The notes: a model not told the origin generated them from the sequence alone. A stretch of DNA of 64,000 bases from Anaerofustis butyriciformans (GCF_036289385.1 NZ_JAYFFH010000004.1:62001-126000), one strand, 5' to 3'. Positions 44,738 to 53,882 are shown, counted from the first letter of the stretch. Numbers and translations are program-made.

Positions 44738-46759
44738 CATATTTTTATCATTAAATACTAATTTTGCTTTAAATAAATCTTTATCAATGGATATAGAAAA
44801 ATCAATATTCATTAAATCTGTAAAGCTCTGTACGATTGATAAACCAAGTCCAAATCCTTCCAAATCTCTGGCTTTATCGGCTCTTGCAAACCTTGTTAAA
44901 ATCTCTTCACTTGTAAAATTCATTTCATAATTTGAAATATTGCTTATGATTATAGAAGGTTTATCCTCTTCCCTTTTAAGATCTATATATATTCTTGATC
45001 CTGTTAGAGAATATTTAACTGCATTTTGAATTAAATTTTCAAGAATTCTTCCAAGTTTTTCACCATCTGCATTAACAACAAAGTCATCTTCAAAATCAAC
45101 TTTAACTGTTAATCCATTTTCTTCGATTTTATCACTAAATTCTCCAATACTTTGGTTTATTATGCTTTTTAAATTTATATCACTATTGTTTAATTTAATG
45201 TTTCCGCTGGAAGCTTTTGATATTTCAAAAATATCTTCTACCAGTTTTTTTAATTTTTGAGATTTACTATCCAAAATTTCTAAATATTCTTTTGCTTTAT
45301 CAGGCTTAATATCCTCTCTTTTCATTAAGTCCACATAGTTTATTATAGATGTTAAAGGAGTTTTTAAATCATGAGAAACATTTGTAACAAGTTCACTTTT
45401 CATTTTTTCGCTTTTAACTTGTTCCTCAACAGTAGTTTTAATATGATCTTTAAGACTATTTAAACTATATTCAATTTCTTTATAATAACTCTCATCATTC
45501 AAATGTATATCACTATACAAACTTCCATCCCCTAGGCTTTTTATATAATAATAAACTTCATCTATATCTCTAACGCTTTTTATAGAATAAACATATAACT
45601 TAACAATGGAATATAATAAATATATTAAACAGGCAAAGAAAAATCCTGTCATTAAATCGCTATAATATCCCATTCCTGCAATAAGCAAAATTAATATTAT
45701 AAAAGATAGTCCTCCCGATATAACACATCGTGTTATAGAACCTATCATTTTTGAACGTACTTTTTTACTGAAATTTGCTCTAACCCTAGTTGTTTTATAT
45801 GAACTTGTTATATATTTATATAAACTACAAGATATAATATTTGTATAATCATATTTAACAGCACAAAGTGTAAGAATTGCAAAAATAATAAGTACTATTT
45901 TAAATTCAAAAGCATTTATATTCATTAAAACAAAAAGTAAAATTAATATTCTTATTTCAATAAATATATCATTAAATAACTTACCTAAAACTTCAAAAGT
46001 TTCCTTTAACCCAAATTTATCTTTTATAACTTTAAATAAAACAATTGAAAGTATCAAAAAGAAAATAAAATTAGATATGTTCATATAGGCATTTTTTCTA
46101 TAATCGTTTAAACTTGAACCAAAGTATCCGTCTTCACTAAAATCATGGCTTATGGCAACATAAACGGTAGGAGGTTTTACAACATCTCTTAGAAAATAAT
46201 TATCTGCATTATTCATATCAAAATTATTTGAAAGATTATATGATACACTTATATACTTTTGGACATTATTTATATAAACATCTGTTGCATTATTGGTAGT
46301 ATTTATGAAAGTATATCCCTTTTTCTTATAATTACTTTCAAAGGTTTTAAGTGATGCTAAAGTAGTATTTGTATAAATTTCTCCGTTATTATTATCTACA
46401 ATAAAATATAAAACTTCTGCTCCATAGTTTTCAATTGTGTTAAGCTTTATTGAAGACCTTAGAGTTGGAGATAATTTTTTTATTTCAGCATTTTTATCTT
46501 TAACGGAAGTATCAACATATACTTGATAATACTGATAATAAATACTATTATTTAAATTTGCATGAAGATTATCAAGCTGAGAAGCATATTCGGAAGAATT
46601 CAAATATCCATTTGAATTTACAACCTCATAAGAACGATTACTAATTATGTCAGCAAAAGAATTAATCATTATCAGCACCGATAAAAACATTAATAAACAT
46701 ATAGAAACTTGGCTAAATAATGTTTTATCTTTTCTAATATTTTTCAATTTTATATCCAA
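44723..46759 (-). CDS. Sensor histidine kinase with large extracytoplasmic domain
   Basis: 678 residues. One membrane helix near 15-35, an extracytoplasmic domain (about 40-225), then a bundle of four or more helices (about 228-395), a linker, a HisKA domain with His463 in NVSHDLKTPLTS, and a HATPase domain with N box LENLIQNAVKYS and G box EGFGLGLSI. It should phosphorylate the response regulator whose gene overlaps its start by 26 bases. The signal is unknown; divergence from ftsEX and two M23 hydrolases hints at an envelope cue. A clear single-gene-pair system, not a recognised named one. Confidence 0.9.
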   Translation of the reverse strand: MDIKLKNIRKDKTLFSQVSICLLMFLSVLIMINSFADIISNRSYEVVNSNGYLNSSEYASQLDNLHANLNNSIYYQYYQVYVDTSVKDKNAEIKKLSPTLRSSIKLNTIENYGAEVLYFIVDNNNGEIYTNTTLASLKTFESNYKKKGYTFINTTNNATDVYINNVQKYISVSYNLSNNFDMNNADNYFLRDVVKPPTVYVAISHDFSEDGYFGSSLNDYRKNAYMNISNFIFFLILSIVLFKVIKDKFGLKETFEVLGKLFNDIFIEIRILILLFVLMNINAFEFKIVLIIFAILTLCAVKYDYTNIISCSLYKYITSSYKTTRVRANFSKKVRSKMIGSITRCVISGGLSFIILILLIAGMGYYSDLMTGFFFACLIYLLYSIVKLYVYSIKSVRDIDEVYYYIKSLGDGSLYSDIHLNDESYYKEIEYSLNSLKDHIKTTVEEQVKSEKMKSELVTNVSHDLKTPLTSIINYVDLMKREDIKPDKAKEYLEILDSKSQKLKKLVEDIFEISKASSGNIKLNNSDINLKSIINQSIGEFSDKIEENGLTVKVDFEDDFVVNADGEKLGRILENLIQNAVKYSLTGSRIYIDLKREEDKPSIIISNISNYEMNFTSEEILTRFARADKARDLEGFGLGLSIVQSFTDLMNIDFSISIDKDLFKAKLVFNDKNMKKTV

Positions 46760-47435
46760 TTCCCCACACCACCTTTAAATATTTTGGATTTTTAGGATCT
46801 ATTTCTATTTTTTCTCTTATATGCCTAATATGAACTGCAACGGTATTGTCTGTCATATAAGAAATTTCACCCCATACACTTTCATAAATTTCTTCAATTG
46901 AGAAAACTTTATTAGGTCTATTCATAAGTAATTTTAAAATTTTATATTCTGTACTGGTAAGTTTAACCTTTTCCCCATCAATAAAAACCTGTGCGGTTTC
47001 TGTATTTAAACTTAACCCACCAGTTGTTAAAATATTGCTCGTTTCAGTTTTTGTCATATTACCTAAAACAGTATATCTTCTTATTAATGATTTAACTCTT
47101 GCAATAAGCTCCAATGGATTAAAAGGTTTTGTAACATAATCATCGGCACCTATATTTAGTCCAATTATTTTATCGGTATCTTCTGACTTTGCGGAAAGAA
47201 AAATAACAGGAACATTCTTTTCTTTTCTTATCTTAGTAAGTGTTGATATTCCGTCTAATTTTGGCATCATTATATCCAATACAATCAAATGAATTTCTTC
47301 GTTCTTTACTATTTCCAAAGCAGAATACCCATCATATGCTTCAAATATGTTATAACCTTCATTTGAAAGATATATGTTTATTGCTTTTACAATTTCTTTA
47401 TCGTCATCTACAACTAAAATATTATATCTGTCCAT
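46734..47435 (-). CDS. OmpR/PhoB-family response regulator
   Basis: 233 residues. Receiver domain with acidic pocket D10-D12, phosphorylation site D54 (VLDIMMP), and Lys103 (YVTKPFNP); C-terminal winged-helix domain with LTSTEYKILKLLMNRPNKVFS and SVWGE, ending in the RHIREKIE recognition helix region. It is the partner of the kinase gene that follows. AGGAG precedes the ATG. A perfect AATCTTAATAAGATT palindrome lies over its putative -10/start region, which could be an autoregulatory site. Confidence 0.93.
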   Translation of the reverse strand: MDRYNILVVDDDKEIVKAINIYLSNEGYNIFEAYDGYSALEIVKNEEIHLIVLDIMMPKLDGISTLTKIRKEKNVPVIFLSAKSEDTDKIIGLNIGADDYVTKPFNPLELIARVKSLIRRYTVLGNMTKTETSNILTTGGLSLNTETAQVFIDGEKVKLTSTEYKILKLLMNRPNKVFSIEEIYESVWGEISYMTDNTVAVHIRHIREKIEIDPKNPKYLKVVWGIGYKIEKY

Positions 47436-47452
47436 TTTCTATCTCCTAATAA

Positions 47453-47470
47453 AATCTTAATAAGATTATA
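47453..47470 (-). promoter_or_regulatory. Promoter/operator of the two-component system
   Basis: On the minus strand a perfect TATAAT (47465-47470) 30 bases before the response regulator start, overlapped by the palindrome AATCTTAATAAGATT (47453-47467, 7-base arms). The -35 is weak. Confidence 0.4.
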
Positions 47471-47596
47471 AAACAAAATTTTTAATATTGATTATGGAAA
47501 ATATTAATATTTTATTAATATTTTATAATTTTAAGTTAAATTTTAATTCACTTTAATTTTTTTTACTTTTCAGCTTTATTTCAATTTGAATTATTT

Positions 47597-47613
47597 ATGG
47601 TATATATTACCAT
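47597..47613. repeat. Palindrome ATGGTA-N5-TACCAT
   Basis: Six-base perfect arms in an AT-rich gap of about 317 bases between the divergent response regulator and ftsE. It lies about 30 bases before the ftsE -35 element and could be a regulator site. The rest of the gap holds repeated TTAATATT-type motifs and the ftsE promoter. Confidence 0.4.
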
Positions 47614-47642
47614 TGTAAAATTATTAAAATTCGACAATTTAA

Positions 47643-47670
47643 TTGATAATGTAACAAATTATGCTATAAT
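47643..47670 (+). promoter_or_regulatory. ftsEX promoter
   Basis: TTGATA (47643-47648), a 16-base spacer and the extended -10 TGCTATAAT (47662-47670), 82 bases before ftsE. Confidence 0.65.
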
Positions 47671-47752
47671 ATTTTAATAAACGTCTAATAAAACTTCTTT
47701 AAAAATTAGATGTGTATTTTTGGTATTCAAAAAAAACAGGACAGGAGTAAAC

Positions 47753-48433
47753 ATGATTACTTTAAAAGACGTATCGTTGATATATGAAGGCGGAGAGAAC
47801 CCTGCTCTTAAAGATGTTAATATCAACATTGACAAAGGCGAATTTATTTTTGTTATAGGTAAGAGTGGTGCAGGAAAATCTTCATTAATAAAGTTAATTT
47901 TAAAAGAAATTGCACCTACAACAGGTGAAATTACAGTTGCAGGTTACGATTTAAATAAACTTAAAAGCAAACAAGTTCCATTTTTAAGACGTCATGTTGG
48001 AGTTGTATTCCAAGATTACAGACTTCTTGAAAACAGAACAGTTTATGAAAATGTAGCTTTTGCAATGGAAGTTATGCAACACAAACAAAGTAAAATACAA
48101 AAAAGAGTTCCAAACGTTCTTAGAATGGTAGGACTTAAAGATAAAGCTAGAAAATATCCCAACCAATTATCAGGTGGAGAGCAACAAAGAGTTGCAATTG
48201 CAAGAAGTATTATAAACAATCCTAAAATACTTATTTGTGATGAACCTACAGGGAACTTAGACCCACAAACCTCAATTGGTATTATGAAACTTCTTCATGA
48301 TATTAATAAAAGAGGTACAACTCTACTTGTTGCCACACATGATAAAACCATCGTTGATGCTATGCAAAGAAGAGTTATAGCATTAAAAGACGGAGTAGTA
48401 ATTGGAGACAGAAAAGGAGGATACGGCCATTAA
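47753..48433 (+). CDS. ftsE: Cell division ATP-binding protein FtsE
   Basis: 226 residues, normal for FtsE. Walker A GKSGAGKSS (about 35-43), VVFQDYRLLENRTVYENVAF (the FtsE Q-loop region), signature LSGGEQQRVAIA and Walker B LICDEPTGNLDP. With FtsX it forms an ABC-like complex that activates peptidoglycan hydrolases at the septum rather than moving a solute. The frame is open 33 bases further upstream, but AGGAG lies before ATG 47753, which begins the family MITLKDVSL. Its final 30 bases overlap the possible ftsX start region. Confidence 0.95.
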   Translation: MITLKDVSLIYEGGENPALKDVNINIDKGEFIFVIGKSGAGKSSLIKLILKEIAPTTGEITVAGYDLNKLKSKQVPFLRRHVGVVFQDYRLLENRTVYENVAFAMEVMQHKQSKIQKRVPNVLRMVGLKDKARKYPNQLSGGEQQRVAIARSIINNPKILICDEPTGNLDPQTSIGIMKLLHDINKRGTTLLVATHDKTIVDAMQRRVIALKDGVVIGDRKGGYGH

Positions 48434-49331
48434 ACCATCAACTTTAAAGGTTTTTATAAGAGATTCCTTTCAAAATATAAAAAGAAATTCATTAATGAGT
48501 GTTGCTTCTATATTATCAGTAGTTGCCGCACTTATAATAATCGGTGTATTTTTAGTATTTGCACTTAATTTAAATTATATGACACAAGGCATTGAAGATA
48601 ACCTTGAAATAAAAGTTTATCTTAATGACAACTTAAATGATACTCAATTAAGTCAAATAAAAACACAGCTTGAAAGCAGTAAACTTTGCAAAAGTGTAAC
48701 TTATGAATCAAAAAATGATGCTCTAACTAATTTCAAGCAAGACTTTGGAGATAAATCATATCTGTTAAATGGATATGAGGGAAAAAACAACCCTCTGCCT
48801 GCATCATATATAGTTAAAGTTACAGATTCAACAAGACTAAAAGATATGTATGAATATGCAAAAAACATTGAAGGTGTAAAAGACGTTGTTTACGGTGAAG
48901 AAGTTGTTGATAATTTACTTAAATTCAATGACATGGCGAGTATTGTATGTATAGTTATTTTTATAGTTTTAAGTATTGTAAGTATATTTATTATTTATAA
49001 CACAATTAAATTAACTGTTTATGCAAGAAGAAATGACATTACCGTTATGAAATATGTTGGTGCAACAGACTGGTTTATAAGATTTCCATTCTTAATAGAA
49101 GGAAGTATTCTTGGATTATTAGGTTCAAGTATATCAATTTTAATTATAAGAAATATTTATTACTATGTAGTAGGATTTATTCAAGGTGGAGGAACAGGAC
49201 TTCCAATAGGAAGCAGTATAGCACCTCCTGGATTTATCATGGGGGAAGTTACAATTCTTTTCATAGTATATGGAATTATCATCGGAGCTGCAGGAAGCGC
49301 ATTCTCAATTAGAAAATTCTTAGACGTATAA
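48402..49331 (+). CDS. ftsX: Cell division protein FtsX
   Basis: Up to 309 residues with four membrane helices (about 32-58, 183-206, 228-250 and 280-300) and an extracellular domain after helix 1, the FtsX layout. It transmits FtsE ATPase state to an outside hydrolase of the PcsB/EnvC type, and two such proteins are encoded directly downstream. The start is uncertain. TTG at 48402 has GGAG 6 bases before it. The strong AGGAGG at 48415-48420 instead points 8 bases on to an ATT codon at 48429, with no ATG or GTG in range. See findings. Confidence 0.92.
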   Translation: METEKEDTAIKPSTLKVFIRDSFQNIKRNSLMSVASILSVVAALIIIGVFLVFALNLNYMTQGIEDNLEIKVYLNDNLNDTQLSQIKTQLESSKLCKSVTYESKNDALTNFKQDFGDKSYLLNGYEGKNNPLPASYIVKVTDSTRLKDMYEYAKNIEGVKDVVYGEEVVDNLLKFNDMASIVCIVIFIVLSIVSIFIIYNTIKLTVYARRNDITVMKYVGATDWFIRFPFLIEGSILGLLGSSISILIIRNIYYYVVGFIQGGGTGLPIGSSIAPPGFIMGEVTILFIVYGIIIGAAGSAFSIRKFLDV

Positions 49332-49342
49332 AGGAGATAGAC

Positions 49343-50503
49343 ATGAAAAAGAAGATAATCCCCTTAATTTTAGTAATGGCTTTTATTACTACTTTTGTAT
49401 TTTCACCCAATATAATAAACGCAAAAACTACAAAGCAACAACTAAATGAAGTTGAAGATCAACTTGATACAAAAAAAGATTCTTTAGAAGACAAAGAAAA
49501 TACCGCAAGCGATTTGGAAAATCAAATTGAAAGTTATGATACAAAAATTTCTAATTTAACAGAAAAAATTAACGAACAAGAAAAAAACAAAGAAGAAATT
49601 GAAAAAGAATTAGAAAAATCACAAAAAGAACTTAGGGAAGCAAAAGAGAAAAGAAAGAAATATCAAGATTTACTTTCAGAAAGAATGGAAGTTATGTATA
49701 TGTATGGAGATACAGGTTATCTTGACTTAATATTTTCATCAAAGAGCTTTTCTGATTTAATAGGCAAAATATCAACTGTGAAATCACTTGTAAGCTATGA
49801 TCAAAGTATAGTAAGTGAACTTCAAGAAGTTGAAAATGAAATAAACACAAAAACAGAAAAAATTGCAAAAAATAAAGAAGAATTAGAAAAAGTTATTGCA
49901 GACTTAACAGAAAATAAAGAAAGCTTAGATACATTAAGAGTTGCAAAAAATGCAGAACTTACAAATGTTAATGGAGATATTGATGATTTAAATGCTGAAA
50001 TCGCAAAACTTGAAGCAAAAAAAGCCGAACTAGATAGTAAAATAGCAGCACAAAGCGGTTCATCATCAAATAATAATTATAACTCCGGAACAGGAAAAGG
50101 AGTTCTAGGATGGCCTACTCCCGGAAATTATTACATAACAAGTTACTTTGGATACAGAGATCAACCTACTGCCGGAGCCAGTACAAATCATGGTGCAGTT
50201 GATATTGGAGTAAGTACAGGCACTCCTGTATTATCACCTGGAAATGGTGTTGTTACATACTCAGGATGGAACGGCGGATATGGTTATGCAGTATCAATAG
50301 ACTGTGGTAATATAGGCGGAGATCATATTACGGTTCTGCTTGCCCATAACAGCTCACTTGCTGTATCTACAGGTCAAAAAGTATCAAGAGGACAAGTAGT
50401 TGCATACAGCGGCAGTACCGGAATTTCAACAGGACCACACCTACATTTTGCAGTATATTGCAACGGTTATGCAGTTGATCCATTAAATTACGTAGACATT
50501 TAA
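49343..50503 (+). CDS. Secreted coiled-coil M23 murein hydrolase, copy 1 (PcsB/EnvC-type)
   Basis: 386 residues. Signal peptide (1-27, cut near NA), two coiled-coil arms (about 30-120 and 150-235) and a short Asn/Ser linker, then a C-terminal peptidase M23 domain. Zinc ligands are intact: His283 and Asp287 (NHGAVDIG) and His366/His368 (GPHLHF). The family cuts peptidoglycan peptides, or activates amidases, under FtsEX control. AAAGGAG precedes the ATG, 11 bases after ftsX. It is a close paralog of the next gene; the coiled-coil halves share blocks such as YDQS/NI-SEL and KNAELTNVNGDI. Confidence 0.92.
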   Translation: MKKKIIPLILVMAFITTFVFSPNIINAKTTKQQLNEVEDQLDTKKDSLEDKENTASDLENQIESYDTKISNLTEKINEQEKNKEEIEKELEKSQKELREAKEKRKKYQDLLSERMEVMYMYGDTGYLDLIFSSKSFSDLIGKISTVKSLVSYDQSIVSELQEVENEINTKTEKIAKNKEELEKVIADLTENKESLDTLRVAKNAELTNVNGDIDDLNAEIAKLEAKKAELDSKIAAQSGSSSNNNYNSGTGKGVLGWPTPGNYYITSYFGYRDQPTAGASTNHGAVDIGVSTGTPVLSPGNGVVTYSGWNGGYGYAVSIDCGNIGGDHITVLLAHNSSLAVSTGQKVSRGQVVAYSGSTGISTGPHLHFAVYCNGYAVDPLNYVDI

Positions 50504-50520
50504 AATTTTAAATATAAATA

Positions 50521-50577
50521 AAAAGGGGTTTTGAATAAATTCATTACCCCTTAAAACGCCTTTTAAAAGCGGAGGGG
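50521..50577 (+). promoter_or_regulatory. Leader hairpin between the two M23 genes
   Basis: AAGGGGT (50523-50529) can pair with ACCCCTT (50546-50552). The CCCCT can alternatively pair with AGGGG in the ribosome site at 50573-50577 of the next gene. This looks like an attenuator or translation switch, but neither pairing is long. Confidence 0.35.
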
Positions 50578-50581
50578 AAAA

Positions 50582-51820
50582 ATGTTAAAAAAATTTATTT
50601 CATTTGTATTAATTTTATCAATGATGGTTTCTGTTACATTTCTTCCAAATAATGTAAGTGCAAAAACCACACAAGAAAAACTAAATGAAGTCGAAGAACA
50701 AATCGACGACAAAAAAGGAACGCTAAATTCAAAAGAAGATACAGCAAATATCTTAATAACAGAAATTAGCGACTATGAAACAGCTATAAGCGAACTAACA
50801 ACAACAATCAAAGCACAAGAAGAAAAACAAACAAGTCTTGAAAAACAACTGGCAACATTACAAGAGGATTTAAAAGAAGCAAATGCAAAGAAAGTAAAAT
50901 ATCAAGGTTTGTTTTCTGAAAGAATGGAAACAATGTATATGTACGGAAATACAGGATATCTTGAATTAATATTTTCTTCAACAAGTTTTTCTGATTTAAT
51001 TAGCAGAATTGTAACAGTACAATCTCTTGTAAGTTATGACCAAAATATTATTTCTGAACTTGAAAAAGTTGAAAGTGAAATCAATACAAAGACAAAGCAA
51101 GTTGCATCTGATAAAGAAGAACTTGATACATTGGTTTCAAATTTAGAAAAAAATAAACAAACAATGAACATAGTTAAAGTTGCTAAAAATGCAGAACTTA
51201 CAAATGTAAATGGAGATATAAACAGTTTAAAAAAAGAAATTGAGAACCTTGAAGCAAAACAAGAATCTTACAGTAACCAATTATCTGCAGAAAGTGCTGA
51301 GGATACAGATACTGTTTATGATGAAAATGACAGCGACAAAAATGATGGTTCAAGTTCATCAGGAGGTTCTTCAAGTGGAGGCTCAAGCAGTTCAGGAGGT
51401 TCATCAAGCGGCTCAAGTAGTAAGCTTTTATGGCCAACACCTGGGAATTATACTGTAACAAGTGAACAAGGCTGGAGAATTCATCCAATTTTTGGATATG
51501 AAAAATATCATTCAGGAATGGATATAGGTTTAAGTTATGGTGATAAAGTAGTTGCTCCGGCAAGTGGTAAAATAACAAGAGCTTCTGATTATGGAGATGG
51601 ATATGGCATCGCTATATCAATTGATTGCGGTAAAATAAACGGAAAACATGTTACTATTTTATTGGCTCACAACTCAAGATCAGCGGTATCTGTTGGGCAA
51701 ACAGTAAAGAAAGGACAAGTAGTAGCATATGGTGGTGCAACAGGATGGGCAACAGGCCCACATTGTCACTTTGAAGTTCATGCAAATGGTGTTGTGCAAA
51801 ATCCAAGAAATTGGCTATAA
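50582..51820 (+). CDS. Secreted coiled-coil M23 murein hydrolase, copy 2 (PcsB/EnvC-type)
   Basis: 412 residues. Signal peptide (1-27), coiled coil (about 30-235), then an acidic stretch and a Ser/Gly-rich linker (about 255-285) before the M23 domain. Zinc ligands His310/Asp314 (HSGMDIG) and His394/His396 (GPHCHF) are intact. It differs from copy 1 mainly in the linker and in a Cys between the C-terminal histidines. Tandem duplicates downstream of ftsEX suggest division-linked roles. A GGAGGGG site stands before the ATG. The low-complexity linker is read in-frame and is not a CRISPR or repeat array. Confidence 0.92.
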   Translation: MLKKFISFVLILSMMVSVTFLPNNVSAKTTQEKLNEVEEQIDDKKGTLNSKEDTANILITEISDYETAISELTTTIKAQEEKQTSLEKQLATLQEDLKEANAKKVKYQGLFSERMETMYMYGNTGYLELIFSSTSFSDLISRIVTVQSLVSYDQNIISELEKVESEINTKTKQVASDKEELDTLVSNLEKNKQTMNIVKVAKNAELTNVNGDINSLKKEIENLEAKQESYSNQLSAESAEDTDTVYDENDSDKNDGSSSSGGSSSGGSSSSGGSSSGSSSKLLWPTPGNYTVTSEQGWRIHPIFGYEKYHSGMDIGLSYGDKVVAPASGKITRASDYGDGYGIAISIDCGKINGKHVTILLAHNSRSAVSVGQTVKKGQVVAYGGATGWATGPHCHFEVHANGVVQNPRNWL

Positions 51821-51849
51821 AAAAGAGGTTTAAAAAACCTCTTTTTTTT
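51821..51849. terminator. Bidirectional terminator between the M23 gene and the dipeptidase gene
   Basis: Arms AAAAGAGGTTT/AAACCTCTTTT with A-runs on one side and T-runs on the other, between two convergent genes. Confidence 0.85.
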
Positions 51850-52844
51850 TATAGTACATCTTTAAAAACTCTAAGTGCATTTCTATAAAATAACTTTTCT
51901 ATTTCATATATATTAAAACCTCTTTTTTCAAGAATAGGAATAAGCATTGGCATTCCTGAACAATCTTTCATTTCAAGTTTACAGCTTATACCGTCAAAAT
52001 CACTTCCAAGAGCAATAACATCGCTTCCACCGATATTTTTTATGTACTCAATATGTCTTACAATATCTTCGTTTTTACTTTCAAAAGTTGACATTAATTT
52101 ATCCAACGCATCATAATCTTTTGCCTTTAAAAGAGCAAATAAACTTTTTTTAGTATTTTCATCTATATCACTTAAAAATAAACTATAAAAATTTATTCCT
52201 ATTATTCCCCCTTTATCTGCAATTTTTCTTATCATATCATCTGTTAAATTTCGTGAGTTATTACATAAACTTCTGGCACAAGAATGAGAAGCAATAAAAG
52301 GATATTTACTTATATCACAAACATCATAAAATCCACCGTCATTTAAGTGAGATACATCTACAATCATACCTAGTTCGTTCATATATTCTACTGCTTCCCT
52401 ACCAAACTTTTTAAGCCCTAAGCTTTGCTCCATTGTATTAGGATAACCTATACAGTTTTCATAATTCCAAGTAAGAGCAGCCATTCTAATCCCACAGTCA
52501 TAATAATATTTAATATTATCAAAACTATTATCCACACTTCCCATATCTTCATTTGAAAGTATAATATTCTGCTTATTATCTTTTGTATCTTTTATAGATT
52601 TTATAAAGTTTATTTTTTCTTCATTTTCTTTTATCATTTTATGAGAAAAGTTTATTAGCTTTTTATAATTATCAATTTTATAATCTGATTTATCTTTTTC
52701 ATCAAATAATGCAAATACTTGAATAAATGAATCCGCTTTTTTTAGCTTATTTAAATCAATATGTAAATTATTACTGTCAAAATCCAAAATATTTTCATAA
52801 AACATTTTAGAAAAAGTATCACAATGTAAATCTATTAATTTCAT
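51849..52844 (-). CDS. Peptidase M19 (membrane dipeptidase family)
   Basis: 331 residues with the renal-dipeptidase fold. Metal-binding motifs: LIDLHCDTFSKM at the start, the bridging glutamate in NEDMGS, SHSCARSLCNNSRNLTDDM, and GSDFDGIS near 285. No signal peptide, so probably cytoplasmic. It cleaves dipeptides, including some D-amino-acid containing ones, and may help recycle peptides from wall hydrolysis, though the adjacency to M23 genes is convergent, not an operon. AGGTGG precedes the ATG. Confidence 0.92.
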   Translation of the reverse strand: MKLIDLHCDTFSKMFYENILDFDSNNLHIDLNKLKKADSFIQVFALFDEKDKSDYKIDNYKKLINFSHKMIKENEEKINFIKSIKDTKDNKQNIILSNEDMGSVDNSFDNIKYYYDCGIRMAALTWNYENCIGYPNTMEQSLGLKKFGREAVEYMNELGMIVDVSHLNDGGFYDVCDISKYPFIASHSCARSLCNNSRNLTDDMIRKIADKGGIIGINFYSLFLSDIDENTKKSLFALLKAKDYDALDKLMSTFESKNEDIVRHIEYIKNIGGSDVIALGSDFDGISCKLEMKDCSGMPMLIPILEKRGFNIYEIEKLFYRNALRVFKDVL

Positions 52845-52958
52845 ACAACCACCTTTTTTTAATCTATTTTATATTTTTATTGAAATATATACCTATATAT
52901 TATATCATTATATCTCATATAAAACACAAATAATTATATTATCAAAATATAAGATAAT

Positions 52959-52987
52959 TTGAAAAAAATTCTTAAAAATAGTATACT
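52959..52987 (+). promoter_or_regulatory. hslO promoter
   Basis: TTGAAA (52959-52964), exactly 17 bases, TATACT (52982-52987), 19 bases before the start codon. The best sigma-A-like promoter in the window. Confidence 0.75.
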
Positions 52988-53006
52988 AATTTAACGAGGT
53001 GATTAT

Positions 53007-53882
53007 ATGGACTACATGATAAGAGGAAATTTAAAAAACAGACCAATAAGATTTTTTGTAATTTCCGCAAAAGAAACAATCGAAAAAATGAGACAAATAC
53101 ACGAGGCAATGCCTAATGCTTCCGCTTGCGCAGGTAGAAGTTTAATGGCAACTGCTTTAATCGGATATACAATGAAAAATGATGATGACATAGTTACTAC
53201 AATTTTAAATTGTGATGGAGAAATTGGTAAAGTAACATGCACAGCTAACAACAAAGGACAAGTTAAATGCGACATAATAAATCCCAAAACAAATATATAT
53301 TTAAACGAACTTGGGAAATTAGACGTAAAAAAAGTTGTTGGTAACGGAACTTTAAGGGTAATAAAAGATATAGGTTTAAGAGAACCTTATGTAGGAGAAA
53401 CAGATATTGTAAGCGGTGAAATTGCTCAAGATTATACTTACTATTTTGCAATGAGTGAACAAACACCAAGTGTAGTATCTCTAGGTGTACTAGTTGATAA
53501 AGAAAAATTTGATATAATGTATGCCGGCGGGCTTATAATACAATTGCTTCCCGGTAATACAGAGGAAGATATTGAATATCTTGAAGAAAAAGTTTCTCAT
53601 TTAAAATATATGACAACACTTTTAAGCGAAGGGAAAACTCCGGAAGATATTATCAAAGAAATTTTTAATGATGAAGAAATTGAAATAACAGACAAACAAA
53701 ATGTCGTTTATTATTGCAATTGCTCAAGAGAAAAAATTGAAAAAGTTGTAATTGCACTTGGAAAAAAAGAACTTGAGGATATTATTGCTACAGATCATAA
53801 AATAACTTTAAAATGTCATTTCTGCGGTAAGGAATATACATTATCAGAAGAAGAATTAAATAATTTACTAAAAGAGGCTTAA
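53007..53882 (+). CDS. hslO: Redox-regulated chaperone Hsp33
   Basis: 291 residues. The C-terminal redox switch has all four zinc-binding cysteines, C237-x-C239 (YCNCS) and C270-x-x-C273 (CHFC). The N-terminal domain has ARSLMATAL-like sequence (CAGRSLMATALIG). Hsp33 becomes a holdase when oxidative stress, particularly hypochlorous acid or peroxide with heat, oxidises these cysteines and unfolds the linker. A strict anaerobe keeping it fits exposure to air. GAGGTGAT precedes the ATG. The PHP gene follows after 1 base. Confidence 0.96.
   Translation: MDYMIRGNLKNRPIRFFVISAKETIEKMRQIHEAMPNASACAGRSLMATALIGYTMKNDDDIVTTILNCDGEIGKVTCTANNKGQVKCDIINPKTNIYLNELGKLDVKKVVGNGTLRVIKDIGLREPYVGETDIVSGEIAQDYTYYFAMSEQTPSVVSLGVLVDKEKFDIMYAGGLIIQLLPGNTEEDIEYLEEKVSHLKYMTTLLSEGKTPEDIIKEIFNDEEIEITDKQNVVYYCNCSREKIEKVVIALGKKELEDIIATDHKITLKCHFCGKEYTLSEEELNNLLKEA

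Noticed and set aside
44723..47435. VanS/VanR-type antibiotic resistance system
   Set aside because: No van ligase or dehydrogenase genes nearby and the sensor is much larger with extra membrane helices; only the generic kinase/regulator families can be claimed.
51350..51425. Short repeated blocks that could look like a CRISPR or satellite repeat
   Set aside because: They are in frame and encode the Ser/Gly linker of the second M23 protein; units are not separated by spacers of constant length.
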